In this document: piece by piece, positions 42,280 through 51,056 of the stretch
How positions within the stretch are numbered: position 1 is the first letter of the stretch
How the letters are laid out: every line of letters starts with the position of its first letter
Source: JAXGPL01 sp040766985
GTDB lineage: Bacteria; Bacillota; Sulfobacillia; JAUYEG01
Assembly (NCBI GenBank): GCA_040766985.1
Contig: JAXGPL010000009.1
Span: forward strand, 1-64,000
Direction: 5' to 3'
Length of the DNA: 64,000 nucleotides
Translations under genes and position numbers: made by a program
Notes under the pieces: generated by a model
The model's input: only the letters and a program-made list of their open reading frames with translations
Databases searched by the model: none
What the model was told of the DNA's origin: nothing

Positions 42280-44826
42280 TTGGCGCAAGGCAGAGTCACA
42301 ACGCCGGAGGAATTCTTCGGTTTCCGGTTAGGTGACGACCGCAAGATCGCACGTTGGGACAAGATCGTCGAGTACTACACCAAGGTGGCAGCCGAATCCG
42401 ACCGAATCAAGGTCGAGAACCTTGGTCCATCGACCGAGGGCCATCCGTTCCTGCTGGTGACTATCTCCTCTCCAGCCAACCTTGCCAACCTGGACAAATG
42501 GCGCACGATCAGCGCGCGCCTCGCCAATCCCGCCGGCCTGACGGAAGCCGAGGCGGCCGCTCTGGCCGAGGAGGGCAAGGCCGTCATCGTCCAGAGCATG
42601 AGCCTGCACGCGAACGAAATCGGCGGCACACAGATGGCCCCCGAGCTGACCTGGGACCTGCTGACCCGCGACGACGAGGAAACCCGCAGGATCCTCGACA
42701 ACGTCATCTTCCTGATGGTCCCGTGCTTCAACCCGGACGGCCAGATCATGGTCCACGACTACTATCAGAAGACCATGGGCACCGAGTACGAAGGAACGAC
42801 GATGCCCTGGCTTTACCACAAGTACACTGGACACGACAACAACCGCGACGCCTTCGCGCTGAACATCGTGGAGTCGCAATACATGGCCAAACTGATGTTC
42901 CGCGAGTGGTACCCGCAGGCATACCAGGATCATCACCACATGGGCAGCTACGGCGCCCGCCTGTACGTTGCGCCGTACTGCGATCCAATCCACCCGCACG
43001 GCGACCCGTTGGTCTGGCGCGAGCACTCGTGGTACGGGGCGCACATGGCCTACAAGCTGGAGGAGCAGGGCAAGACAGGCATCCTCAACGCGGCGCAGTA
43101 CGCGGGCTGGGCGCACATGGGTTTCCACTGGCTGACGATCTACCACAACATCGCCGGCATGCTGACCGAGTCCGCCAGCGCCAACCTCGCGACACCGAAG
43201 TGGATCGATCCCGGCCAGCTTCAGGGTTCGCACGCGCGCACGCATCCGACATACGACCCGCAGACCAACTTCCCGCACCCGTGGCCGGGCGGCTGGTGGC
43301 GGCTTCGCGATATCGTCGAACAGCAGAAAATCGCGGCGTGGGCCCTGCTCGACCACGCGGCGCGCAACAAAGGGACCGTGCTGATGAACGCCTACCTTAA
43401 GGCCACGCGGCAGACCGCCCGTGGGGCCGAGAGCGAGGCGCGGACGTACCTCATTCCGAGCGAGCAGCATGACCCGCTGACGGTCCGCAAGTTCATGCAG
43501 CTCCTGCTCGACCAGGGGATCGAGGTCAAGGTCGCCGGCGGCCCAGTGACAATCGAGAACTGCAACTACCCGGCCGGCACCTTCGCGGTGGATCTAGCGC
43601 AGCCCAAGATGGGCGTAATCAAGACCCTGATGCAGCGCACCTTCTTCCCCGACAACATGTGGACCCGGCGGCCCGACGGCACGCCGCAGATCTATGACAC
43701 AACCACCGACACCGTCGTTGAGTTCATGGGCGTGCATTTCACGCCGGCCAAGTGTGCAGCCGGCTCCGATTTCGTCGCCATCAAGAGCCTTCCGGCCCTC
43801 GCCGGGCGGGTGGATGGCGGCGCGAAGGCGGGCTACGTCTTCGACGTCAGGCTCAACGATTCGTATCGGGCGGTCAACCGGCTGCTCAAGGCCGGGGCAA
43901 AGATCTGGCGTTCGACCGAATGCGTAATGGTCGGCGAGGCCTGCCTGCCCGCGGGGACGTTCTTTGTCGAGACGGCTGGGCTCGATCTTGCACGGCTTAA
44001 GGAGATCGCCACACAGACCGGTGTCGACTTCACCGGCCTCGACGCCAAGCCGGCCGCCTGCACCGTTCCAGTCAAGCCGCTGCGGGTCGCCATGTACCAG
44101 CGGTACTGGGGCGGAAGCATGGACGAGGGCTGGACCAGGCTGTTGCTTGAGAAGTTCGAGTTCCCGTACACAACCGTTATGGACGCCGATATCAAGTCGG
44201 GCAAGTTGGCGGATAAGTTCGACGTTCTGATCATCCCGGACGACCGCAGGCAGTTCCTGATGGGGCCGCACGAACTCAAGGACGACCCGCAGGTCAAGGT
44301 GATGCTGCAGTGGATCGGCGACATGCCGCCGGAGTACCGCAGCGGGCTCGGCCAGGAAGGCCTCAAGGCCATCGGCGCGTTCGTAGAGGCCGGCGGCCGG
44401 TTGGTCGCGATCAACCAAGCCTCCGACTTCGCCATCGAGGCCTGCGGCCTCAAGGTTCGCAACGTGGTCGCGGGCGTCGATACCAAGGGTTACTCCACGC
44501 ATGGCGCGACCTTGAACGTCAATGTCGACAACACCAACCAGTTCGCCTACGGAATGCCGTGCTCGGCCTGGATACTCAATGAGGACAGCCCGGCGTTCGA
44601 GATCAAGGAAACCGTCCACGCCTACCGCTACCGCCGCATCGTCGAGTACGTCCCGCGGGATGTGCTGCAGAGCGGCTGGCTGATCGGCGAGGAGAAGATC
44701 GCGGGCAAGATCGCCATGCTCTCCGCAGACAAGGGCAAGGGCCAGGTGGTCTTGATCGGCTGCCGCCCGCAGTTCCGGGCCCAGACTCACGGCACTTTCA
44801 AGCTGTTCTTCAACTGCCTGATCTAG
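42280..44826 (+). CDS. M14 family zinc carboxypeptidase, large two-domain form (copy 2)
   Basis: 848 residues, paralogue of the gene at 36003-38552. TTG start (42280, or 42277) after GAGGAGGGG. It has TPEEFFGFRLGDDRKIARWD at the N-terminus, the zinc pair in SLHANE, VPCFNPDGQ, GHDNNRDAFALN, QDHHHM, and the same C-terminal amidotransferase-like region (FDVLIIPDDRR, GAFVEAGGRLVAINQ). No signal peptide. The two copies share long identical blocks but differ throughout, which suggests an older duplication with both kept. Followed by its own terminator. Confidence 0.85.
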   Translation: MAQGRVTTPEEFFGFRLGDDRKIARWDKIVEYYTKVAAESDRIKVENLGPSTEGHPFLLVTISSPANLANLDKWRTISARLANPAGLTEAEAAALAEEGKAVIVQSMSLHANEIGGTQMAPELTWDLLTRDDEETRRILDNVIFLMVPCFNPDGQIMVHDYYQKTMGTEYEGTTMPWLYHKYTGHDNNRDAFALNIVESQYMAKLMFREWYPQAYQDHHHMGSYGARLYVAPYCDPIHPHGDPLVWREHSWYGAHMAYKLEEQGKTGILNAAQYAGWAHMGFHWLTIYHNIAGMLTESASANLATPKWIDPGQLQGSHARTHPTYDPQTNFPHPWPGGWWRLRDIVEQQKIAAWALLDHAARNKGTVLMNAYLKATRQTARGAESEARTYLIPSEQHDPLTVRKFMQLLLDQGIEVKVAGGPVTIENCNYPAGTFAVDLAQPKMGVIKTLMQRTFFPDNMWTRRPDGTPQIYDTTTDTVVEFMGVHFTPAKCAAGSDFVAIKSLPALAGRVDGGAKAGYVFDVRLNDSYRAVNRLLKAGAKIWRSTECVMVGEACLPAGTFFVETAGLDLARLKEIATQTGVDFTGLDAKPAACTVPVKPLRVAMYQRYWGGSMDEGWTRLLLEKFEFPYTTVMDADIKSGKLADKFDVLIIPDDRRQFLMGPHELKDDPQVKVMLQWIGDMPPEYRSGLGQEGLKAIGAFVEAGGRLVAINQASDFAIEACGLKVRNVVAGVDTKGYSTHGATLNVNVDNTNQFAYGMPCSAWILNEDSPAFEIKETVHAYRYRRIVEYVPRDVLQSGWLIGEEKIAGKIAMLSADKGKGQVVLIGCRPQFRAQTHGTFKLFFNCLI

Positions 44827-44889
44827 GCGTCGGAAGGAGAGCCGGGCGGGGCCAGTTCTCCCCTCCCGCATAGCGCAAGCACAACCAAG

Positions 44890-44921
44890 CGGGGCGGCCG
44901 TCAAAGGCCGCCCCGCCGGAT
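44890..44921 (+). terminator. Terminator after second large M14 gene
   Basis: CGGGGCGGCC (44890-44899) pairs with GGCCGCCCCG (44906-44915), loop GTCAAA, followed shortly by ATTTTC. Confidence 0.65.
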
Positions 44922-45011
44922 TTTCGGCGCGCCCGCCGAGTCCGGCAGGAGGGGTAGGGGGACCGTCAAAGTTGAGAGGAGTGTGGTGTCCAATCATGGG
45001 ATGGGAGGCTG

Positions 45012-46442
45012 ATGGCACATATGGCCGCGGGCAAACCTGCCCTCAACTGGATTGAAGAGCACGGCAAAGCGTTGACCGACCTGAGCGACCGGATCTGGGA
45101 GTTCGCCGAAGTCGGGCTGCAGGAGTTCAAATCCGCCAAAGCACAGGAGGACTTCCTGCGCGAGCAAGGTTTCCAGATTGACAGCGGTGTCGCAGGCATG
45201 CCCACCGCCTTCGTTGCGACCTGGGGCAGTGGTAAGCCGGTGATTGGTTTCCTTGGCGAGTTCGACGCCCTTCCCGGCATCTCGCAGAAACCTCTGCCGA
45301 CCAAGGAGGTACTCAAAGAGGGCGCCCCGGGCCACGGGTGCGGGCACAACCTCCTCGGTGTCGGTGCGCTGGGAGCAGCGGTTGCCATGGCCAAGGAGAT
45401 GGAGGCGGGCGGTATTTCCGGGACGGTCAAGTACTTTGGGTGCCCGGCGGAAGAGACCCTGGTCGGCAAGGTGTTCATGGCACGCGCCGGTGTATTCGAA
45501 GGCGTAGACGCCGCGATTACTTGGCATCCCGGTACCCTCAACGGGGTTTCGAACAACAGCTCGAACGCGATGAACTCGGTCAAATTCCGGTTCTTCGGGC
45601 GCACCGCCCACGCGGCCGGTGATCCGCACCACGGCCGGTCGGCTCTTGACGCCGTCGAATTGATGAACATCGGCGCGAATTACCTTCGGGAACACGTCAT
45701 CGAGAAGGCCCGGCTGCACTATGTGATCACGGATGGAGGCGGAGAGCCTAACGTGGTCCCGGCGCACGCGGAGGTCTGGTATTATGTCCGGGCGCCGGAA
45801 CGCGGCCAGGTTGACGAGATCTATGAGTGGCTGCTCGACATCGCCAAGGGCGCCGCCCTGATGACCAAGACCACATTCGAAGTGCGCCTTTTGGCGGCGT
45901 GCTACAACTATCTGCCGAACGCGGCGATCAACCGCCTGCTGCAAAAGCACTTTGAGGCCCTCGGTCCGGTTACGTGGACCGAAGAGGAGCTTGAGTTCGC
46001 CCGGAAGATGAATGAGAGCTTCGCCCCCGGCCAAAGGGAGGCCGGCCTCAAGGCCATGAAAGCACCCAAGGAGCTATACACGCAACTCATCAACGACACC
46101 ATCATCCCCTGGCGCGACGACGAGCCTCCGATGGCCGGCTCGACCGACGTCGGCGATGTCAGCTGGGTTACCCCGACCGGCCAGATGGGCACCGCGACGG
46201 GCGTGCTCGGTCAACCCGGCCACTCCTGGCAGGTGACAGCCTGCAGCGGCATGAGCATCGGACACAAGGGTATGCTCTATGCCGCCAAGGTCATGGCCCT
46301 GGCGGGATTGGACCTCGCAACCGACCCCGAGCAGCTCAAGGCGGCGAGGGATGAGTGGCGCGAGGCGACCAAGGACAATCCCTATCAGTGCCCGGTGCCG
46401 GAGGGCATCGAACCGCCGCTCGACCAACTGCCGAAGCACTGA
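45012..46442 (+). CDS. M20 family amidohydrolase, AbgB-like (copy 2)
   Basis: 476 residues, close in size and layout to AbgB, a subunit of p-aminobenzoyl-glutamate hydrolase. Metal motifs: GFLGEFDALPG near 80, GHGCGHNLLGVG near 112, catalytic CPAEETLVGK near 145, and HPGTLNGVSNNSSN. The dimerisation region has GRTAHAAGDPHHGRSALDAV. The last ligand region is GSTDVGDVSWVTP, followed by GHSW. ATG start with GGGAGG upstream. AbgA/AbgB usually pair; the other M20 gene 5 kb away is on the opposite strand, so pairing is uncertain. Confidence 0.87.
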   Translation: MAHMAAGKPALNWIEEHGKALTDLSDRIWEFAEVGLQEFKSAKAQEDFLREQGFQIDSGVAGMPTAFVATWGSGKPVIGFLGEFDALPGISQKPLPTKEVLKEGAPGHGCGHNLLGVGALGAAVAMAKEMEAGGISGTVKYFGCPAEETLVGKVFMARAGVFEGVDAAITWHPGTLNGVSNNSSNAMNSVKFRFFGRTAHAAGDPHHGRSALDAVELMNIGANYLREHVIEKARLHYVITDGGGEPNVVPAHAEVWYYVRAPERGQVDEIYEWLLDIAKGAALMTKTTFEVRLLAACYNYLPNAAINRLLQKHFEALGPVTWTEEELEFARKMNESFAPGQREAGLKAMKAPKELYTQLINDTIIPWRDDEPPMAGSTDVGDVSWVTPTGQMGTATGVLGQPGHSWQVTACSGMSIGHKGMLYAAKVMALAGLDLATDPEQLKAARDEWREATKDNPYQCPVPEGIEPPLDQLPKH

Positions 46443-46558
46443 CCCGGACCGGCGAGCGACGAGCGACGAGAGTGATGCGGGCAGGGCGGCACACGCGCAG
46501 GCCCTGCCCGTTGTATGAATCAGGTGGATGGTATCGTGGAGGGAGGCTCGGCAAGCCA

Positions 46559-47896
46559 ATGGCAATTGCGCACAAAGCCAATCCGGCATCGGAGTACACC
46601 CCCAAGATCCTGCCGGAGCGGGAGCGGGCTGCAATACGCAACCGCTGGCTCAAAGAACGTCTTGACAACCTGGTACCCGCGCTCATGGAGCGCGAGGGTT
46701 TCGACTGCTGGATCATCTCCGCCCGCGAGTATAACGAGGACCCGGTGATCATGTCGTTGCTCCCCGAGCCGATGATGTACGCGCGGCGGCGCACTATCCT
46801 GGTCTTTTTCCGGCGCGACGACGGATCCGTTGAGCGGATGACGATCTCGCGATATGGCATGGGCGATTTCTATCAGGCTGTATGGGATCCCGACCAGGAG
46901 GAGCAGTGGGATTGCCTGGCGCGGCTCGTGCGTGAGAGGGACCCCAAGGTTATCGGGATCAACGTTTCGCAGACCCACGCCTTCGGCGACGGTCTCTCGC
47001 ACGCCGAATACTCCGAGATGGCAGGCGCTCTGGGCGAGGACTACATGTCCCGGACCAGGGGCGCCGAGCGGTTGTGCGTCGGGTACCTTGAACACCGGAC
47101 GCAGGCGGAGATCGACACTTACCCGGGCATCGTGGAGATCGCGCACGCGATTGTCCGGGAGGCGTTCTCGAGCAAGGTTATCCTGCCTGGCGTCAGCACG
47201 ACGGACGACGTGGTCTGGTGGATGCGACAAAAGGTCACCGATCTGGGGCTCCGGACCTGGTTCCAGCCCAGTGTGAGCATTCAGGCCCCGGGGATGGGCG
47301 TACCGCAGCCCGGCGGGCAGCCTCGCAGGCAGGTCGGCGGTGCCGCCGCTGCGCCGGCGCCGGCGGATGAGCGCAAGCTGATCCTGCCCGGAGATCTGTT
47401 GCATTGTGACTTCGGCATCATCTACCTGGGACTTTTTACGGACACCCAGGAAGACGCTTACGTGCTCAGGCTGGGCGAAACTGACGCGCCACAGGGCCTG
47501 CACGATGCCATGGCGGCAGCCAACCGCGTTCAGGATATTCACCTGGAGATGATGGTCACCGGGCGGCCGGGCAACGAGATCCTTGCCCTTGCCCTGGCCA
47601 AGTGCAAGGCTGAGGGGCTGCGTGCGACGATCTACACGCACCCGCTCGGCTACCACGGCCACGCAGCAGGCCCGACGATCGGCCTCTGGGATGCTCAGGG
47701 CGGGGTGCCGGGGCGCGGGGACTATGAGCTCTTCGATAACACCGCCCACTCGATTGAACTCAACGTGAAGCACGCTGTGCCCGAGTGGGACGGCCGGGAT
47801 GTCCGCATGGCTGTCGAGCAGGACATCATCTACCTCGGCGGCGGCCGGGCAGTCTGGCTGGACGGCAGGCAGACGAAGCTGCACCTGATCGGATAG
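46559..47896 (+). CDS. M24 family metallopeptidase (Xaa-Pro aminopeptidase-like)
   Basis: 445 residues from ATG 46559, preceded by GGAGGGAGG. The creatinase/prolidase fold is complete: an N-terminal domain to about 190, then the pita-bread domain with metal ligands Asp in LLHCDFGI, Asp in LFTDTQEDA, His in THPLGYHGHAAGP, Glu in AHSIELNVKH and Glu in AVEQDIIYL. An Ala/Pro-rich insert (about 250-270) interrupts the domain. It probably releases residues next to proline, completing the peptide breakdown set with the M14 and M20 enzymes beside it. Confidence 0.88.
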   Translation: MAIAHKANPASEYTPKILPERERAAIRNRWLKERLDNLVPALMEREGFDCWIISAREYNEDPVIMSLLPEPMMYARRRTILVFFRRDDGSVERMTISRYGMGDFYQAVWDPDQEEQWDCLARLVRERDPKVIGINVSQTHAFGDGLSHAEYSEMAGALGEDYMSRTRGAERLCVGYLEHRTQAEIDTYPGIVEIAHAIVREAFSSKVILPGVSTTDDVVWWMRQKVTDLGLRTWFQPSVSIQAPGMGVPQPGGQPRRQVGGAAAAPAPADERKLILPGDLLHCDFGIIYLGLFTDTQEDAYVLRLGETDAPQGLHDAMAAANRVQDIHLEMMVTGRPGNEILALALAKCKAEGLRATIYTHPLGYHGHAAGPTIGLWDAQGGVPGRGDYELFDNTAHSIELNVKHAVPEWDGRDVRMAVEQDIIYLGGGRAVWLDGRQTKLHLIG

Positions 47897-47915
47897 CGGA
47901 GCGGCCGGGCGGGTC

Positions 47916-47949
47916 GCCGTCAGCGCCGCCGTCCGGCAGTTCTGACGGC
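47916..47949 (+). terminator. Hairpin downstream of M24 gene
   Basis: GCCGTCAG (47916-47923) pairs with CTGACGGC (47942-47949) around an 18-base loop that itself can fold (CCG/CGG). No T run follows. Possible terminator, 20 bases after the stop. Confidence 0.4.
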
Positions 47950-47987
47950 CGATAGCGGGCGACTTGCACCAATCAATGTGTACCAGC

Positions 47988-48046
47988 GGAGCAGGGGCGG
48001 CGGGGGAACGGCGCCGGACGGCGCAGTCCTTCGCAGTCCCTGCTCC
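47988..48046 (+). ncRNA. Possible structured leader RNA upstream of guaA
   Basis: GGAGCAGGG (47988-47996) is the exact complement of CCCTGCTCC (48038-48046). Inside lies a second hairpin GCGCC-GGAC-GGCGC. The element ends about 138 bases before guaA. It does not match the purine riboswitch core that I know. It could be a novel leader or simply a GC-rich fold. Confidence 0.3.
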
Positions 48047-48183
48047 AAGGGCCTTCAGAGCGCCTGCAGAACATCTATCCGTGCCGCGTTGTGCAACCTC
48101 TCCCCGCTTCCAAAAAGGTCCCCCCCGCACTTGCGCCTAACTAAAGGGGAATCATAGGGCTAGCAAGGCGCGGGGGGAAACCA

Positions 48184-49716
48184 GTGAACGAACTCCTTTT
48201 GATCCTCGATTTTGGCGGCCAGTACACCCAACTGATCGCCCGCCGGGTGCGTGAGCTCAACGTCTACGCCGAGATCCTGCCGTTTGACACCACGCTTGCC
48301 GACGTGCTCAAGCTCAGACCTAAGGGCATCATCCTGTCCGGCGGACCGGCGAGCTGCTATGCCCCCGGCGCGCCACAGGCGCCCACGGGTCTTTTCCAGG
48401 CGGGCATCCCAGTCCTGGGCATTTGCTACGGGGCACACCTGATGGCCAGGGAATTTGGTGGCCAGGTCACCCGGGCCACGGCGCGCGAGTACGGATCGCA
48501 GACGGTCACTCTCAAGGCGCCTGACCACGCCTTTGTTGCCGGTATTCCTGACCGAGCCACCTGCTGGATGAGCCACGGGGACTATGTAGCCAAGGTGCCT
48601 CCCGGCTGGGAGGTCCTTCTAGAGACGCCGTCGTGCCCGGTCGCCGCGATGGGCGGTCCCGGCGGCCTGTATGGGGGTGCAGTTTCACCGGAGGTGGAGC
48701 ACACTCAGTTCGGCAGGCGGATTCTGCGCAACTTCCTCTACGAAGTCGCCGGTTTCAAGGGCGATTGGACAATCGGCCGTTTTATCGAGGAAGAGGTTGG
48801 CGCCATCCGCGAACGCGTGGGCGATGCCAAGGTCGTGTGCGGGCTATCGGGTGGAGTGGATAGCTCCGTCTGCGCGACACTCGTGCACAGGGCGATCGGC
48901 GACCAGTTGACGTGCATCTTCGTGGACCACGGCCTTTTGCGTAAGGGCGAGGCGGAGCAGGTGGTTCAGACCTTCGGCGAGCAAGGGTTGGGCTTTGAGC
49001 TTGTCTTCGTCGACGAATCCCGGCGGTTCCTGAGCGCCCTGCACGGCGTAGCGGACCCCGAGCGCAAACGAAAGATCATCGGCGAGGAGTTCATCCGCTG
49101 CTTTGAGCGTGAGGCGCGCAAGGTCGGCGACGCCCGGTTTCTCGTGCAAGGGACGATCTACCCGGACGTCATCGAATCCGGGACCCGCACGGCAGCTACA
49201 ATCAAGACCCACCACAACGTCGGCGGGCTGCCGGCGGACATGAAGTTTGAGCTCATCGAGCCGCTTCGCCTTCTTTTCAAGGACGAGGTGCGCAAGGTCG
49301 GTACGGAACTCGGCCTGCCTGAGGACATCGTCTGGCGGCAGCCCTTCCCCGGACCCGGCCTCGGCGTCCGCGTCCTCGGCGAGGTCACCGAGGAGAAGCT
49401 CGCCATCCTGCGCGAGGCTGATTGGATATTTCGTGACGGACTCCGCGCGGCAGGCCTTGAGCGCGAGATCTGGCAATCGTTCGCCGTCCTGCCGGATGTA
49501 CGCAGCACCGGGGTTATGGGCGATGAACGCAGCTATGCCCATCCGGTCGTGCTCCGCGCCGTGACCTCAACCGACGCCATGACCGCCGACTGGGCACGCA
49601 TTCCGCTCGACGTCCTGGCACGCATCGCTACGCGCATCGTCAACGAGGTCGACGGTGTCAACCGGGTCGCGTACGACATTACGACCAAACCTCCCGGGAC
49701 CATCGAGTGGGAGTAG
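48184..49716 (+). CDS. guaA: GMP synthase (glutamine-hydrolysing) GuaA
   Basis: Converts XMP to GMP using glutamine. 510 residues, GTG start. The glutaminase domain has nucleophile Cys81 in GICYGAHLM; the ATP pyrophosphatase loop is SGGVDSS at 222-228; the C-terminal dimerisation region ends with the family signature YDITTKPPGTIEWE. The glutaminase triad should include His and Glu in FHPEV, but the sequence reads GGAVSPEV (residues 164-171): one extra G at 48673-48677 and one missing C at 48688-48689 cancel out and replace the His. Restoring both gives GVQFHPEV. Probably a sequence error in an essential gene. Confidence 0.93.
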   Translation: MNELLLILDFGGQYTQLIARRVRELNVYAEILPFDTTLADVLKLRPKGIILSGGPASCYAPGAPQAPTGLFQAGIPVLGICYGAHLMAREFGGQVTRATAREYGSQTVTLKAPDHAFVAGIPDRATCWMSHGDYVAKVPPGWEVLLETPSCPVAAMGGPGGLYGGAVSPEVEHTQFGRRILRNFLYEVAGFKGDWTIGRFIEEEVGAIRERVGDAKVVCGLSGGVDSSVCATLVHRAIGDQLTCIFVDHGLLRKGEAEQVVQTFGEQGLGFELVFVDESRRFLSALHGVADPERKRKIIGEEFIRCFEREARKVGDARFLVQGTIYPDVIESGTRTAATIKTHHNVGGLPADMKFELIEPLRLLFKDEVRKVGTELGLPEDIVWRQPFPGPGLGVRVLGEVTEEKLAILREADWIFRDGLRAAGLEREIWQSFAVLPDVRSTGVMGDERSYAHPVVLRAVTSTDAMTADWARIPLDVLARIATRIVNEVDGVNRVAYDITTKPPGTIEWE

Positions 49717-49741
49717 TCAATCATGGGGAGAGTGACGGGCA

Positions 49742-51052
49742 GTGACGGCTAAGTCGGCGGGCCGCGTGACCGCGCGTAGGCCCAGCGTTGTTCGTGACCC
49801 GGGGCTCGCCCCGGCGGGCAGGCTCAAGATTGAATGGGTGCGGGCGCACATGCCCGTTCTCGCCGCCGTCGCCGCCGATTGCCGCGATACCGGAGGCGGC
49901 TCCACGTCCCTGGCCGGCTTGCGCGTTGCCACCTGCCTGCACCTCGAGGCCAAGACGGCGCAACTGCTGATTACGCTGCGTGACCTCGGCGCCGAGGTCG
50001 TCACCTGCGGCTCCAATCCGCTGTCAACCCAAGACGATGTTGTGGCCGCGCTCGCCGCCGAGCCCGGGATAACGGTCTACGCCTGGCACGGCGCTACCCC
50101 GACGGAGTACGCAGACTTCGTGCGCATGGCGGCGGCGACGGAGCCCGACCTGGTCGTGGACGATGGGGCGGACTTGATCACGATGCTGCACACGGAGTTC
50201 GCTCAATCCCTATCGCGCATTCGCGGGGGCTCAGAGGAAACCACGACCGGCGTCATCCGCCTCCGCGCCATGTCGGCGGACGGCACGCTGCGGTTTCCGG
50301 TCCTCGCCGTCAACGACACGCCCATGAAACGCATTTTCGACAACAAATACGGCACGGGCCAATCCGTGTGGGACGGCATCCTGCGGACGACCAACCTGGC
50401 GATCGCCGGACGGGCCGCGGTTGTTGTTGGGTACGGCTTTTGCGGCAAGGGCGTGGCCATGCGCGCCGCAGGCCTCGGCGCCCGGGTCATCGTTGTCGAG
50501 GTCGACCCGGTGGCGGCCAACGAGGCCCTGATGGAGGGCTTTGCGGTGATGCCGATGCTCGACGCGGCGGCAGCCGGCGACATCTTCATCACCACCACGG
50601 GGTGCAGCGGAGCCATCCGCGGCGAACACATGGTCAGGATGAAGGACGGCGCGATCCTCGCCAACGCCGGGCACTTCAACGTGGAGATCGACCTCGACGG
50701 TCTTGCGGCCCTCGCTGCTCCCGGCTCGACCTGCCGGCGCGTCCGCCCCAATGTCGATGAATAACTGACCCGCGCCGGGCGGCGCCTATACCTGCTTGGC
50801 GAAGGACGCCTCGTCAACCTCGCGGCCGCAGACGGTCACCCGACGGAAGTCATGGACCTGTCATTTGCACTGCAGGCCCTGGCGGCGCTGCACATTGCGG
50901 CGGGCGGCGTTGAAGGGGCAGGGGGCGTTGTCCTGCCCGTACCGCCCGGCCTTGACCGGCGGGTTGCGCAGTTGCGCCTCGCCAGCGTTGGCGTCGCAAT
51001 CGACGAGTTGACGCCGCGGCAAAGCGACTACCTCAACAAGTGGCGGGTGTGA
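49742..51052 (+). CDS. ahcY: Adenosylhomocysteinase (SAH hydrolase), interrupted by an in-frame TAA
   Basis: Splits S-adenosylhomocysteine into homocysteine and adenosine with bound NAD. GTG start 49742. Visible elements: LRVATCLHLEAKTAQLLITL, EETTTGVIRL, the NAD-binding VVVGYGFCGKGVAM and TTTGCSGAIRGEHMVRMKDG. After RPNVDE a TAA (50762-50764, codon 341) stands where the family has Tyr. The same frame then continues for 96 codons with the conserved GRLVNLAAADGHPTEVMDLS and ends at 51052, four bases before mtnP. One base change (TAC to TAA) explains it. It could be an error, a recent mutation or read-through. Confidence 0.88.
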
Positions 51053-51056
51053 GCGG

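Noticed and set aside
43594..45018. 474-codon minus-strand frame opposite the second large M14 gene
   Set aside because: Shadow of the M14 coding sequence; no family motif and it spans the + strand terminator.
47988..48046. Purine riboswitch before guaA
   Set aside because: The conserved three-way junction and loop-loop sequences of the purine aptamer are not present.
46520..48130. 536-codon minus-strand frame opposite the M24 gene
   Set aside because: M24 metal ligands are all on the + strand; the antisense frame runs across intergenic DNA and has no motif.
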